A stretch of DNA of 64,000 bases from Francisella persica ATCC VR-331. Lineage in GTDB: Bacteria > Pseudomonadota > Gammaproteobacteria > Francisellales > Francisellaceae. The stretch lies in NCBI RefSeq assembly GCF_001653955.1, contig NZ_CP013022.1, positions 1,476,769 to 1,540,768 on the forward strand, in the 5' to 3' direction. Below, piece after piece: positions 29,570 through 38,847 of this stretch. The notes below the pieces were generated by a model. It was not told where the DNA came from, made no database searches, and saw only the letters and a program-made list of their open reading frames with translations. Both the position numbers and the translations under genes were made by a program. The first letter of the stretch is position 1, and every line of letters begins with the position of its first letter.

Positions 29570-30276
29570 TTTATTTTTAATTCTTTCTTTGCTTGAGTTA
29601 TTAAAGTTCTAAAATCATCATTTGCATTTAGTGCAGAAAACACCGCACTACCAAGTAGATATCCTGCTTGTACATCACTAGGCCAGTGGGCACCACATAT
29701 TATTCTACTTTGTCCATATTCATAACCTTTTTTAAGAATTTGCTGCTGATTTGCTGGATTTATTTCCGCAAGTAATAACGCCACAGCCCAACCTTCTGTG
29801 GTATGACCGGAAGGATAAGAACCACTGTTTCTTAATTTTTTCTCTCCTGATGGATTACAAGTAGATTTATCAAAAAATACAAATGGTCTTACCCGCATAT
29901 ATTCTTTCTTAGCATAGCTTGCTGACCTTGATGCAACTTCGCTAGCTATATCTATTAGATTATATATAATTGGTGTTTTCTCTTTAGAAATTTGTTGACC
30001 AAAACTTTCAGAAAAATTTTCTGCTATCTCTTTTGTAGTATACCCAGCATCAATCTTTGCTTGAATATAGCGCTGAGTGGTTTTATTTTTAGATAAAAAT
30101 GTCACTTGTGACATTGCTTTATCATTCATAAAAGCAATACTGTCAATAGCTGGAGGTGAAGGCAAAAGAGCTAAACTGTTTGGAATAGTAATTTTGTAGA
30201 GATTTATTAATTGTTGTGCATATAGATTAAATGAAAGAATTAATAATATAACTGTTAGAGTTAGTCTTTTGAACAT
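29566..30276 (-). CDS. Class A non-specific acid phosphatase (PAP2 superfamily)
   Basis: A 236-residue exported phosphatase with a signal peptide (residues 1-20, ending LYA). The PAP2 signature is complete: K123-x6-R130-P131, PSGH at 155-158, and S190-R191-x5-H197-x3-D201. Cys140 and Cys194 may form a disulphide. It hydrolyses phosphomonoesters in the periplasm. Related PAP2 acid phosphatases are known in Francisella. The 3' end overlaps the Nif3-like gene by four bases. Confidence 0.93.
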   Translation of the reverse strand: MFKRLTLTVILLILSFNLYAQQLINLYKITIPNSLALLPSPPAIDSIAFMNDKAMSQVTFLSKNKTTQRYIQAKIDAGYTTKEIAENFSESFGQQISKEKTPIIYNLIDIASEVASRSASYAKKEYMRVRPFVFFDKSTCNPSGEKKLRNSGSYPSGHTTEGWAVALLLAEINPANQQQILKKGYEYGQSRIICGAHWPSDVQAGYLLGSAVFSALNANDDFRTLITQAKKELKIN

Positions 30277-30399
30277 TTATCTTATTATTTATTCAATAAT
30301 TAATTTATATTACAATATTTATCGAAAAATTTTTATAAATTAAACACCAAAAAATATCAAAAAATTATTTTTCTGCTTCGATATGATATCTTCTAGGGA

Positions 30400-31290
30400 A
30401 CGACTGGGTAGTTCTTGGTACAAATTTAATACAATAAAACTATATAACTAAAGTACATATACCACATATATAAAACATGCTGCCATGTCCTAAGAAATTG
30501 TTAATAGGTAAAATACTGATGCTAATATTACTGATGCCATACTATTCAAAAAATAGTGCTATACAGAGCCTTACTTCTAATAGTTCCTGGTAATAATTCT
30601 GACATAATCACCCAAATATAAGCACCAAGTCCAATAGCAAAAAAGAAAATAAAGCTAACCATTCCAGCAAAAGGGTTAGAAACCTTGAGTTTCACTATGC
30701 CTAATTAGCGACATAACTAAACCGGTTGCTATTAGTGATAATGAACCCATAAAAGTACCAAAATTGGCTATAAACACTGCTGTCAAAGTTGCTTAAAAGT
30801 TCATTGCAGTGATTGTAACACCTACAAGTATAGCGACATAATTAGAGCTAAGACCTGATTCTTTGAGTATTGTTGCTGAGAATTGTAATATACTATTAAT
30901 ACAATGTCATTTGTGCTAGGATTGCTGTTGTAAAAACAATTAACAAAGAACTAAATATTGTCTATGGCTTAGAGATTTTAAAACACTATCTTCTTGTTTA
31001 GATTTCTCAATAACTTCTTAGATTTCAGTTAATTCTCGTTGTGCGGAATTTTTCTTAAATATTTTATTAAGAACTCCCTCTGCTTCTTTATCTTTACCTA
31101 CCAATACTAGCCATCTTGGTGATTTACATAAAAAATGAGCCAATATCTTTATTAATAAATAAGAAGGCACTATTTATAACCACCATATCATAACCATATA
31201 GTATTCCTCTCATAGCTGATAAGAAAATAATCATAGTTACCATGAGCTTCAATTTAATTTTAATATTGTTTAAATTTATTGATAAAATTA
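30400..31290 (-). pseudogene. Decayed MFS sugar porter with internal deletion
   Basis: Minus-strand fragments match the sugar-porter family. An N-terminal piece (LYGYDMVVINSAFLFINKDIGSF) at 31250-31130 runs straight into a central SPRWLVLVGKDKEAEGVLNKIF phrase, so helices 2-6 seem deleted. Later pieces (LQFSATILKESGLSSNYVAILVG, FANFGTFMGSLSLIATG, FAIGLGAYIWVIMSELLPGTIRS) follow in changing frames with many stops. The intact relative would be a proton-linked hexose or pentose transporter. Confidence 0.75.
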
Positions 31291-31339
31291 AACCGTTTCA
31301 GTAACTTTTTTAAAAAAATTGCTTGGATTATCTGGATTA

Positions 31340-31960
31340 TATCCTATATGATAGTGCCAAATCGTTAACAATCAAATATAATTTTTGTAATAAAACTATT
31401 GTTTCTATCTTACCTGATAATATTTCCCATCAAAAATAATAATGTAATGGCTGTAGTAAATATTTGTGATACTTCTTGGTTTTTCTTTGTTAATTGCACA
31501 TCGCACTTCTAGTTTGATTTATAACTAATATTGTTAGATTCTACAAAATTATTTGGAAGGCTATGCTCGCATCTGCTACTTCTAGATCAAGTATGGGGTA
31601 ATATAGTATAATTGGTAGTGTTGCCACATTTGCCCCAACTATGGACACAACTCCAGGTATGAATGGCTGTACATCAGTATTAACAAATGGCTATTAATGC
31701 TACCGGCATTGGTATTACTTTCTCAACAGTATTACTAATTTCACTAATCTATATGCTAGCTTCACTTGGAGTCTAAGAGATACATAGTACAGCTTTTTGT
31801 TGCAGCTGGTGTAGTTTTCTCTTATTTTAGCTTGCTATGTGGTAGCTGATTGCTCTAATTTATAGGCGTTGATGCTATTATAGATAGCTTTAGGGCTCTA
31901 CTTAATATTAACGGTAGCATGACAATAGCTATTATTGTTTGATAACACTACTAAAACTTT
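31340..31960 (+). pseudogene. Decayed dicarboxylate/amino acid:cation symporter
   Basis: Plus-strand pieces fit the DAACS family. AINATGIGITFSTVLLISLIY (near 31690-31750) corresponds to the family's GATINMDGTA region, and GVDAIIDSFRALLNINGS near 31865 corresponds to the GVDRILDMxRTxxNVxGD motif. Frames shift at least four times. Upstream pieces from 31340 are weaker. Substrate would have been glutamate or a C4-dicarboxylate. Confidence 0.55.
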
Positions 31961-31981
31961 TTAGATTCATATATAGTGCTT

Positions 31982-32056
31982 CATGTAGTTATTTAGCTTC
32001 AAAAGCTATAATTTAACTACATGTCATACATATTTATAAAAAATTTCGTTCATGAA
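31982..32056. repeat. Hairpin element, copy 1
   Basis: A hairpin (9-bp outer stem 31982-31990 with 32015-32023, inner AGCTT/AAGCT stem) is followed about 25 bases later by the palindrome TTCATGAA (32049-32056). This lies 7 bases from the selO stop. A related block with the same layout is at 37227-37297. No U-tract follows the hairpin on the minus strand. Confidence 0.6.
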
Positions 32057-32062
32057 ACCTTA

Positions 32063-33457
32063 TTAAGTACCACAAAAAGTAAATCTAACTTTTTCTTCTT
32101 CAGCCGGTTCTTCCATATATTTCTCAGTTAGACTATTAAATTCATAATGTGTTTTAAATGCTGCTATAAGATTATATAAATCGCCAAGCTTAGCATCTTT
32201 GGAAGACTTAAGTGCTTTCTTTACCTGGTGATTGCGAGGAATAATTACAGGATTTGTTTTCTTCATATTTACAAAATTTATCTCATTATTAATCATATAT
32301 TTATCTAACCAATCTCGCAAACCACTATCTTTAAATGCTACAAAGTTTTTATAAGTTAAATTGTAAAAGGTGTTGTTATAGTCAAGTTTATTTTTAAACA
32401 TTGCTATAAGTAAGTCTGAAATTAATTCATCACCAGCTGGTTGGCCAATCTCAAAACCTAGTTTAGTTAGAAACATTTGTTTTCTTTTATTCTTATAAAT
32501 TTCAGAAAAGCTTTGCAATTTATCTTGAGCTAGTTTAATAGCCTCTTCTTCATCTTCTGAAATAAGTTTCAACAAACTCTCTGCTAATCTTGCAATATTC
32601 CATCCAGCGATTGATGCTTGATTTACAAAAGCATATCTTCCATCACGATCAATCGAGCTAAACGCTGTATCTGGATCATAACTATCCATAAAAGCACATG
32701 GACCATAATCAATAGTTTCACCCGAGATAGTCATATTATCTGTATTCATAACACCATGAATAAAACCTACTCTTTCCCAGTCTATTATTAAACTTGTTTG
32801 TTTATCAATCACATAATCAAGTAGGCTTAGAGCTTTATTCTCTCCATAACTTATTATTATGTCTTTTTAGCGTATAGTTTAAAAGCTCTTGACTATATTT
32901 AGTACCTAAGATTGCTGCATATTGAAAAGTTCCTACGCGGATATGACTACTGGCCACTCTAACAGCTATTGCTCCTTGTTTTATCTTATTTCTTTGGACG
33001 TTTTCACCAGTGGTTATAACAGCTAGGATACGGCTAGTTGGTATACCTATGTTATACATCGCCTCACCAAATATATATTCTCTAAGCATTGGTTTTAAAG
33101 CTGCTTTGCCATCACCTCCTCTTGAAAACTTTGTTAAACCCACACCTTTTAGATGAAAATCAACCAACTCACCATTTGGCTTTTTATATTCACCCATTAA
33201 TATAGCACGCCCATCACCTAGAATTGTAAAATTACCAAACTGATGGCCAGCATAAGCTTGTGAGATTGGCCTTTCACTAGTGTAGCCTAAAAAAACTTTA
33301 ACAATTCTTGGTATGAATTACCAACTAAATCTAGACCTAATTCAGCGGCTAAACAATCATTTAAAATTAGTAGTTTTGCATTGGGATATTTGTATACTGC
33401 TTGGTGTGAGTAAAATTGCTCTGATAAGTAACTATATGTGTATTCAAAACTAATCAT
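32063..33457 (-). pseudogene. selO: SelO protein adenylyltransferase broken by two frameshifts
   Basis: From an ATG at 33457 (MISFEYTYSYLSEQFYSHQ) the gene reads as SelO (YdiU), a pseudokinase-fold enzyme that AMPylates proteins. The frame breaks at a run of seven A (33289-33295); the next frame carries [16 protein letters not shown], then [23 protein letters not shown]. It breaks again at about 32850-32875, after which [17 protein letters not shown] and FIHGVMNTDNMTISG...IDYGPCAFMD (metal and nucleotide site) run intact to the stop. Apart from these two shifts the coding text looks sound. The loss is thus recent, or one or both shifts are sequence errors. Confidence 0.9.
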
Positions 33458-33592
33458 AATAAATTATAAACTTTACTAAATATAGTATAATTTTAACAAA
33501 ATATAGCTAATAACACAGCTTTTAGGTAAATATATATACTATAGTAATGAGTCAAATAATCATGGAATATCTCAAACTAGCAATAGTATACT

Positions 33593-34121
33593 ATGAAACT
33601 ACAATATATTTTGCACATATATCTACAGGTAATTTCGATAGAGTACAATAGCTCCAATAGACAAGAACTAAGATCTAACTTTAACAAAACTGAAATATAT
33701 CACAATTTTGAGCTAGTACCAATTATCTATGGTGAAGGTAACAAAGATACCACATTTGTAGCAAAGTTAGCGAGTATATGTTGGACGCTATTACTATTTT
33801 CGAACTTACCTTAGCATTACGATATTTAGTAATGATAGATTTTTTAGTGAATAACCTCATACTATACCAGCAAAGGATTCAATATAGCAGCCACTGCGCC
33901 TAAACAATGTGATACTGGCACTAGCAATACTAATCCGAAGATACATATCAAAAAAATTCTCGCTTGCCATGAAAGTGTCGTTAACAAAACTTTCAAAAAA
34001 TATTTTAATGAAAATAATAAAGATGCTTTTTACCATCTTATTATAAGATATTTAGACAAAGATATTCCTAAACAAATAACTGATCTTTTAGTCGAAAATA
34101 ACATAATATTTTTCGAGTAAA
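33593..34121 (+). pseudogene. Decayed gene of unknown family
   Basis: The first frame (33593-33814) gives NSSNRQELRSNFNKTEIYHN and FELVPIIYGEGNKDTTFVAK. A last frame (about 33905-34120) gives KILACHESVVNKTFKKYFNE and LIIRYLDKDIPKQITDLL. Stops and frame changes lie between. The phrases look like former protein sequence rather than random DNA, but I could not place the family. Confidence 0.4.
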
Positions 34122-34254
34122 TCTATGTAAAATGTTTGTTTATGAATCTAAGTATAACCTCTTGTAAGGTTGTTATAAAGATACTGGATATACAATTTTT
34201 ATAATGCTAAAATGTTTCATCTTTTTATTTATTAATCATTGTTTTAGAGTTGTT

Positions 34255-34425
34255 ATGGAATATAGAAAATACATTTGTATCGTTTGTGGTTTGATTTATG
34301 ATGAAGCTGAAGGATGGCCAGAAGATGGTATCGAACCAGGTACTAGATGGGAAGATGTCCCAGCAGATTGGGAATGCCCTGACTGCGGTGTTGGTAAAGA
34401 TGAGTTTGAGCTTCTAGAAGAATAA
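34255..34425 (+). CDS. Rubredoxin
   Basis: A 56-residue rubredoxin, a small electron carrier with one iron bound by four cysteines: Cys8, Cys11, Cys41 and Cys44 in CIVCG and CPDCG. The family's [19 protein letters not shown] centre is intact. I start it at the ATG at 34255 (MEYRKYIC). The longer frame from 34204 adds a hydrophobic stretch not found in rubredoxins. It sits nine bases before the PLP-enzyme gene, and they may be co-transcribed. Redox partners are not visible here. Confidence 0.95.
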   Translation: MEYRKYICIVCGLIYDEAEGWPEDGIEPGTRWEDVPADWECPDCGVGKDEFELLEE

Positions 34426-34434
34426 TTGTTCTAG

Positions 34435-35307
34435 ATGTTATCCCTATTTCAAAAAATATCTTTTGAAAATAAAGATTTTATTGTAATGAGGGATGACCTA
34501 AGTCACCCTATATTTTCTGGTAACAAAGCTAGAAAACTTGCTTATCATCTAAACAACCATGATAAATATTCACATATCCAAACGATTATATCTTTTGGTG
34601 GTAATCAGTCTAACTTTATGTTGGCATTAGCACAATTAGCTAAGCTTAAAGGTTGGGATTTTCATTACTGGATCAAACCTATACCTAAGTTTCTAAAGCA
34701 AAATAAAAATGGTAACCTTAAACTATCTTTAGCAAATGGTATGCAACTATTTGAAACAACAAACCCTCTTAACTTAGAAAGTGTAAAAACAAATTATCAG
34801 ATAGAAAATAGTCTTTATTTTTTTGATCAAGGCGGGAAAAATGCCGATGCTGAGGAAGGCATAGCTGCATGTGCTTTAGAAATTAACAAGTATTGTCAAA
34901 TAAATAATATAAATAACTATAGTGTTGTAATTGCAGCTGGCACGGGTACAACAGCGTTATATCTTGAGAAATATTTAGCAAATAAAGTCTATACAATACC
35001 ATGTGTTGGTAGCTCAGAATATCTAAAAGAACAATTTGCTAGTATAGATGCTAAATTAGCTCATCCTAAGATCATCTCGCCAAATTTTAAAAATAGCTTT
35101 GGTCAATTAGATATCGCCAACTACTATATCTACCTAAAACTAATTAGAGAAACAAAAATCGAATTTGACTTACTTTATGATCCAATAGCTTGGCGTACTT
35201 TATTAGCAAAATATCATCAACTACCAAAACCAATTATATATATTCATTGTGGCGGGGTTAGTGGTAATCAAACGATGTTAGCAAGGTACAGAAGATTTCT
35301 CAATTAG
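34435..35307 (+). CDS. PLP-dependent ACC deaminase / D-cysteine desulfhydrase-like protein
   Basis: A 290-residue fold-type II PLP enzyme. The Schiff-base lysine lies in FSGNKARKLAYHL (about 28-40), followed by the IISFGGNQSNFMLALAQLA substrate motif (about 52-70) and a glycine-rich phosphate loop IAAGTGTTALYLEKY. It belongs with ACC deaminase and D-cysteine desulfhydrase, but is shorter than those (about 325-340). Which substrate it uses cannot be told from the sequence. If it is a cysteine desulfhydrase it would release sulfide, pyruvate and ammonia. Confidence 0.82.
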   Translation: MLSLFQKISFENKDFIVMRDDLSHPIFSGNKARKLAYHLNNHDKYSHIQTIISFGGNQSNFMLALAQLAKLKGWDFHYWIKPIPKFLKQNKNGNLKLSLANGMQLFETTNPLNLESVKTNYQIENSLYFFDQGGKNADAEEGIAACALEINKYCQINNINNYSVVIAAGTGTTALYLEKYLANKVYTIPCVGSSEYLKEQFASIDAKLAHPKIISPNFKNSFGQLDIANYYIYLKLIRETKIEFDLLYDPIAWRTLLAKYHQLPKPIIYIHCGGVSGNQTMLARYRRFLN

Positions 35308-35329
35308 ACATATTGTGCAACTAATTTTT

Positions 35330-36720
35330 TTGTATTTGCCTTCTAAGTTCAAAAAATATTCGTTTTAGCAAATTTATATAAATTATAAATAGTATCTAAT
35401 TTTTGATTGGCTGAATTACTAAATCAATACTAATAAGATTTGCACCACGAGACATCTCTATAGCTGTTAAAACTGAAGAGTCTTCTAATTTTTTTATTTT
35501 AATCTATCTTGCATAAGCTTTAATATATTACTCTTTTGTCTGACAATTATAATTATGATTTATATATTCATACATCTGATATGCTAAAGACATTCTCATT
35601 TTATCTTAAAGAAAAACATTTGGTTAATTTCTCATCTTTACTAAAAGATAATCTATACCATTGTTGTATTTGAGTATCTAACCTTTTTAGCTGAGTTTTT
35701 ATTATGCATAAATTTTGATTTAATCTATTATTTATAATTGTTTTCTTAGTTCTTTACTTAGCTTTCTAGTGTGTAGATGTACAAGAGACATCTCAAGTTT
35801 TTTTATATTTACTAGAATATCATCAAATACATTTATCACCTATTTTAAATTCAATCTCGTTGCTTACAATATCAACAGTTAAAAAACATTGCTTAATGCC
35901 TAAGACATGGTTATATTTTTTTAATTACCTTAATGCTCAAGGTTTCTATAGAGTTAAATAATCTTTTTACATCAGTAAACTTTGATACTGCTCTAAAATA
36001 ATATACTTTTCTACCAGAAAGTAATTCAATAAAAAGATTAATAGCATTATTTAGAATCATCTAAGTCAAAAAGATTATATTGACCAACACTATTATAAAT
36101 CTTTGTTTTAAAACCCACATTTCTATCTATACCATACTTTAGCCTAGCATACTCACATACTAATGCTTTCAAAAACTTATATTTTACTCTATAGCCATAT
36201 TTTGGTGATTGGTTATTGGTTTATAATTTTTTTTAAGTTTTTGTTTGACTGTGTATCTATAGGATGTAATTTAAAAACATAAAAGATTTCTTTACTTGTC
36301 GGATGTGACTTAGACAAAATCTAATAAGCTATTTTATTATTTCGTTGATCACTATGATTTGTGATATTGAGCTTTTTTCCAAGTATAAATTCTGATAAGA
36401 TTCCTCAATTACTGACAAAAATCATTCTTACATTTCTTCTTGCTTACTGTGTTTAATTGAGTCAAAAAATAATCTTACTAACAAAAAGTAAATATAAAGA
36501 AAAATATATCACAGTGACAGTAGGAACTACATTACCATGACTTAGGTAATATCCTAAAGTAATTACAACTACTGTAACGTGACCTGCTGACAATATTACC
36601 GAAAATATAGTTGCTTTAATATCTATACTATAGATAGATAATATAAGCTCACTCATATATGAATTGTTATGTTAATTTCTTTATATTGAGCTTTGCTAAC
36701 ATCCTAACAATTTATTTGAT
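35330..36720 (-). pseudogene. Decayed membrane protein, possibly FUSC-like
   Basis: On the minus strand a 64-codon frame (36462-36656) has two or three membrane helices. Later pieces in changing frames give RVYYFRAVSKFTDVKRLF, VFDDILVNIKKLEMSLVHLH, and MRMSLAYQMYEYINHNYN followed by SSVLTAIEMSRGANLISIDL. The layout (membrane part, then helical cytoplasmic part with a DDILVNIKKLE-type phrase) resembles the FUSC-like proteins at 59654-61607, but the match is by eye and weak. Many stops. No intact gene is present in this 1.4-kb stretch. Confidence 0.35.
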
Positions 36721-37226
36721 CATTTCAATTTAATTTTAACAAATGCGCTAAGTCCAAGCTCACATAAAAGTTTAATAATGTTAACTTTATCTAGTATTTT
36801 TTTGAGCCAGATAAAGCTTCTAGTAATTTTTAGTTAAAGATTGTCTTTTTTTGTTTCAGTGTTTGTTATTTTTGGCAAATACATATGTAATTCTACCATT
36901 TATCATTACCATTAATTTTGTAACCACTAGGACAAGCATAAGCTTTTACACTTAATGGTCAAATTAAGTTGCTTAAATCTTTATCTGAACCATTAGTTCA
37001 CTGCAATACTCTTATATGCACATACCTTATAGCACTTATGAATATCTCTACTTTTACCATAATATTCTGGATTATTAACCATTGCATATCAGTTTTAAGT
37101 ACGTAATATACAACTCTAATCAATTTTCTAAACTTTTATAAGTCGTTTGTATAAACCTTTTTGAGCTTGTAAAAGATAATATAATTGACCAATTAGATTC
37201 ATGAATACAACATTCTATTTGTTCTT
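36721..37226. other. Decayed DNA without assignable gene
   Basis: A minus-strand phrase (MVNNPEYYGKSRDIHKCYKV, then KAYACPSGYKINGNDKW) suggests a former Cys-containing exported protein, broken by stops. I cannot name a family. Nothing else is seen before the hairpin element at 37227. Confidence 0.35.
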
Positions 37227-37297
37227 GATGTAATTTAACTTCGAAAGCTACATTTTAAATTACATCAGCCATTAATTACAAATTTTTGTTCTAGAAC
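37227..37297. repeat. Hairpin element, copy 2
   Basis: A perfect 10-bp stem (37227-37236 with 37257-37266) with an inner ACTT/AAG(C)T stem is followed after about 21 bases by the palindrome GTTCTAGAAC (37288-37297), ten bases from the stop of the 37308-38066 gene. Layout and part of the sequence match copy 1 (31982-32056), also just 3' of a minus-strand gene. Confidence 0.6.
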
Positions 37298-37307
37298 CTA
37301 ATTAAAT

Positions 37308-38066
37308 TTAAGGTTTAAATAAGAATTCATATATATACTTACTACCCCAATTGCATTCACTTTTACCTTTCTCAGTAAAACCATAATTTGTTAGAACTTT
37401 CATAGAAGCTGGATTTGTTGCAGTTGCATAGATTCCAATATATTCTGAACCATCAAATACTTCTTCAAACACTTTTCCCTGGTCATTTTCCCAAGAATAT
37501 TTAGCTTTAGTTTCTAAAATAAATGGAATATAATTTTTTAACCCCCATTGTAATATACGTGATGCATTTTTATTCCCCCAAATTGGGTGTATAGAATTTT
37601 TAACTTCTTTTTGATTTTCTGATTCAAGAGTTTTATTTTGAAAAGGAATATCCAAATATTGGTTACTTTCTGTATCGAAAGCTGGGTGTGTAATCATAGC
37701 ACATTCTAAAAACTTAGGCTTGGAAGAGCCACCTAATACAACAACACCTACTTTAATCCATCTACCTTCTATTAATTGTTCTATCACATGTAAATACCTT
37801 GGGTCACCATTTTTAAACCTTGCGAGACTTCTGTCAAATTGTGCTTTAACCTGCTCAGCACTTCTTGTTTTACCATCTCTAAAATATTTACAAACAGATT
37901 CCGATGCATGTAAATCATACCAGAAATCTCGATCTTCTTCTTTTATTGGTCTGGTTTTTAAATTTTCTGATATATACTCTAACCCAAAATCTTTTTCTGA
38001 GTACATAGATACTGCAACGCAAAAGCTTAAGAAGTATATAAAAAATCCAATAAATAATCTACGCAT
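37308..38066 (-). CDS. GNAT-fold protein with an N-terminal signal sequence
   Basis: A 252-residue protein with a clear signal peptide or anchor (MRRLFIGFFIYFLSFCVAVS, residues 1-20). A GNAT-like (RimJ/RimL-type) fold follows: LKTRPIKEEDRDFWYDLHAS at about 36-55 matches the family's N-terminal strand-helix, and NPASMKVLTNYGFTEKG at about 222-238 matches the C-terminal N-x-x-S-xx-V-xxxxGF motif. The middle (about 110-190) has an insertion. Acetyl-CoA is not expected in the periplasm, so either the hydrophobic start is an anchor with the domain inside, or the fold serves another role. Intact among decayed neighbours. Confidence 0.75.
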   Translation of the reverse strand: MRRLFIGFFIYFLSFCVAVSMYSEKDFGLEYISENLKTRPIKEEDRDFWYDLHASESVCKYFRDGKTRSAEQVKAQFDRSLARFKNGDPRYLHVIEQLIEGRWIKVGVVVLGGSSKPKFLECAMITHPAFDTESNQYLDIPFQNKTLESENQKEVKNSIHPIWGNKNASRILQWGLKNYIPFILETKAKYSWENDQGKVFEEVFDGSEYIGIYATATNPASMKVLTNYGFTEKGKSECNWGSKYIYEFLFKP

Positions 38067-38089
38067 AAATATACACTACAAATAGTTTT

Positions 38090-38780
38090 TTAGCTATAAT
38101 TAAACCAAATACTTACTATACAAGCAAATATTTTATAACAATATTTTTGTATTTTTTAGTCAATAAGTAAAAATATTTATTTACTTAAGATTTATATTAA
38201 CTATTTTATTACTTATAAAATTAAATAATAAATAATTTCAGATGTGTGCTGTCTTGTATATAGCAGTTTTTATACTAATCTTAAGCTTAATTTTTGCTAT
38301 AGATGATTTATCCTTTCAAAAATAGATGATTGGTATTTCTACCTGCTGGTAATTATAATTGGTTCGTTTCAGTTTATTGATTTTTCACAATTTAATATTA
38401 GTACTTGATAATTTAACAATGTATAACAACAACCCAATACTACCATTAGTTGCCATACTTGTTTATAACAGATTTAGTATCCAACCAAAGAAAATAACTA
38501 AAGATAAGCTATTAACTGTAGGTATTTTTATTTATAGTAACTACTGATGATACTATTTAATTATCTGACTTTGCCTATATTTCCTTTTGCAGATATTGGA
38601 TTGCTCATATTAGTGGAGTAGTTGTATATGTATGCGGTAGTTTATTAGTTTTTGGCTATATATGACATACACCCATTATATTAGATTTACAAGTACCTTA
38701 TTTAGATTTTTATCATTTATTATTTTATTTGTAGTTATCACTAAGAATAGAAAGCTAATTTAAAATTAAAGTTCTTAAGT
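38090..38780 (+). pseudogene. Decayed membrane protein gene, family unclear
   Basis: Plus-strand fragments include a 62-codon frame (38359-38547; PILPLVAILVYNRFSIQPKK then LLTVGIFIY) and PIFPFADIGLLILVE near 38570. They are hydrophobic and resemble transporter helices, perhaps of the drug/metabolite (EamA) type, but stops occur every 10-60 codons. No confident family. Confidence 0.35.
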
Positions 38781-38785
38781 TTTTA

Positions 38786-38814
38786 AGTACTTTTGCCTCC
38801 TATTAGTCTATAAT
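38786..38814 (+). promoter_or_regulatory. Candidate typA promoter (-10 TATAAT)
   Basis: A consensus TATAAT (38809-38814) lies 33 bases before the typA ATG. Seventeen bases upstream is AGTACT, a poor -35 box. Confidence 0.35.
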
Positions 38815-38847
38815 AATGTGTGATTTTATAAAAATAGGTAATACTTA

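Noticed and set aside
34138..34162. AACCT-loop-AGGTT hairpin before rubredoxin as terminator or riboswitch
   Set aside because: The stem is short with a bulge, there is no U-tract, and no known riboswitch core is present.
36462..36656. A 64-codon hydrophobic frame as a separate small gene
   Set aside because: It has no ribosome-binding site and is continued by related fragments in other frames, so it is better read as part of a decayed membrane-protein gene.
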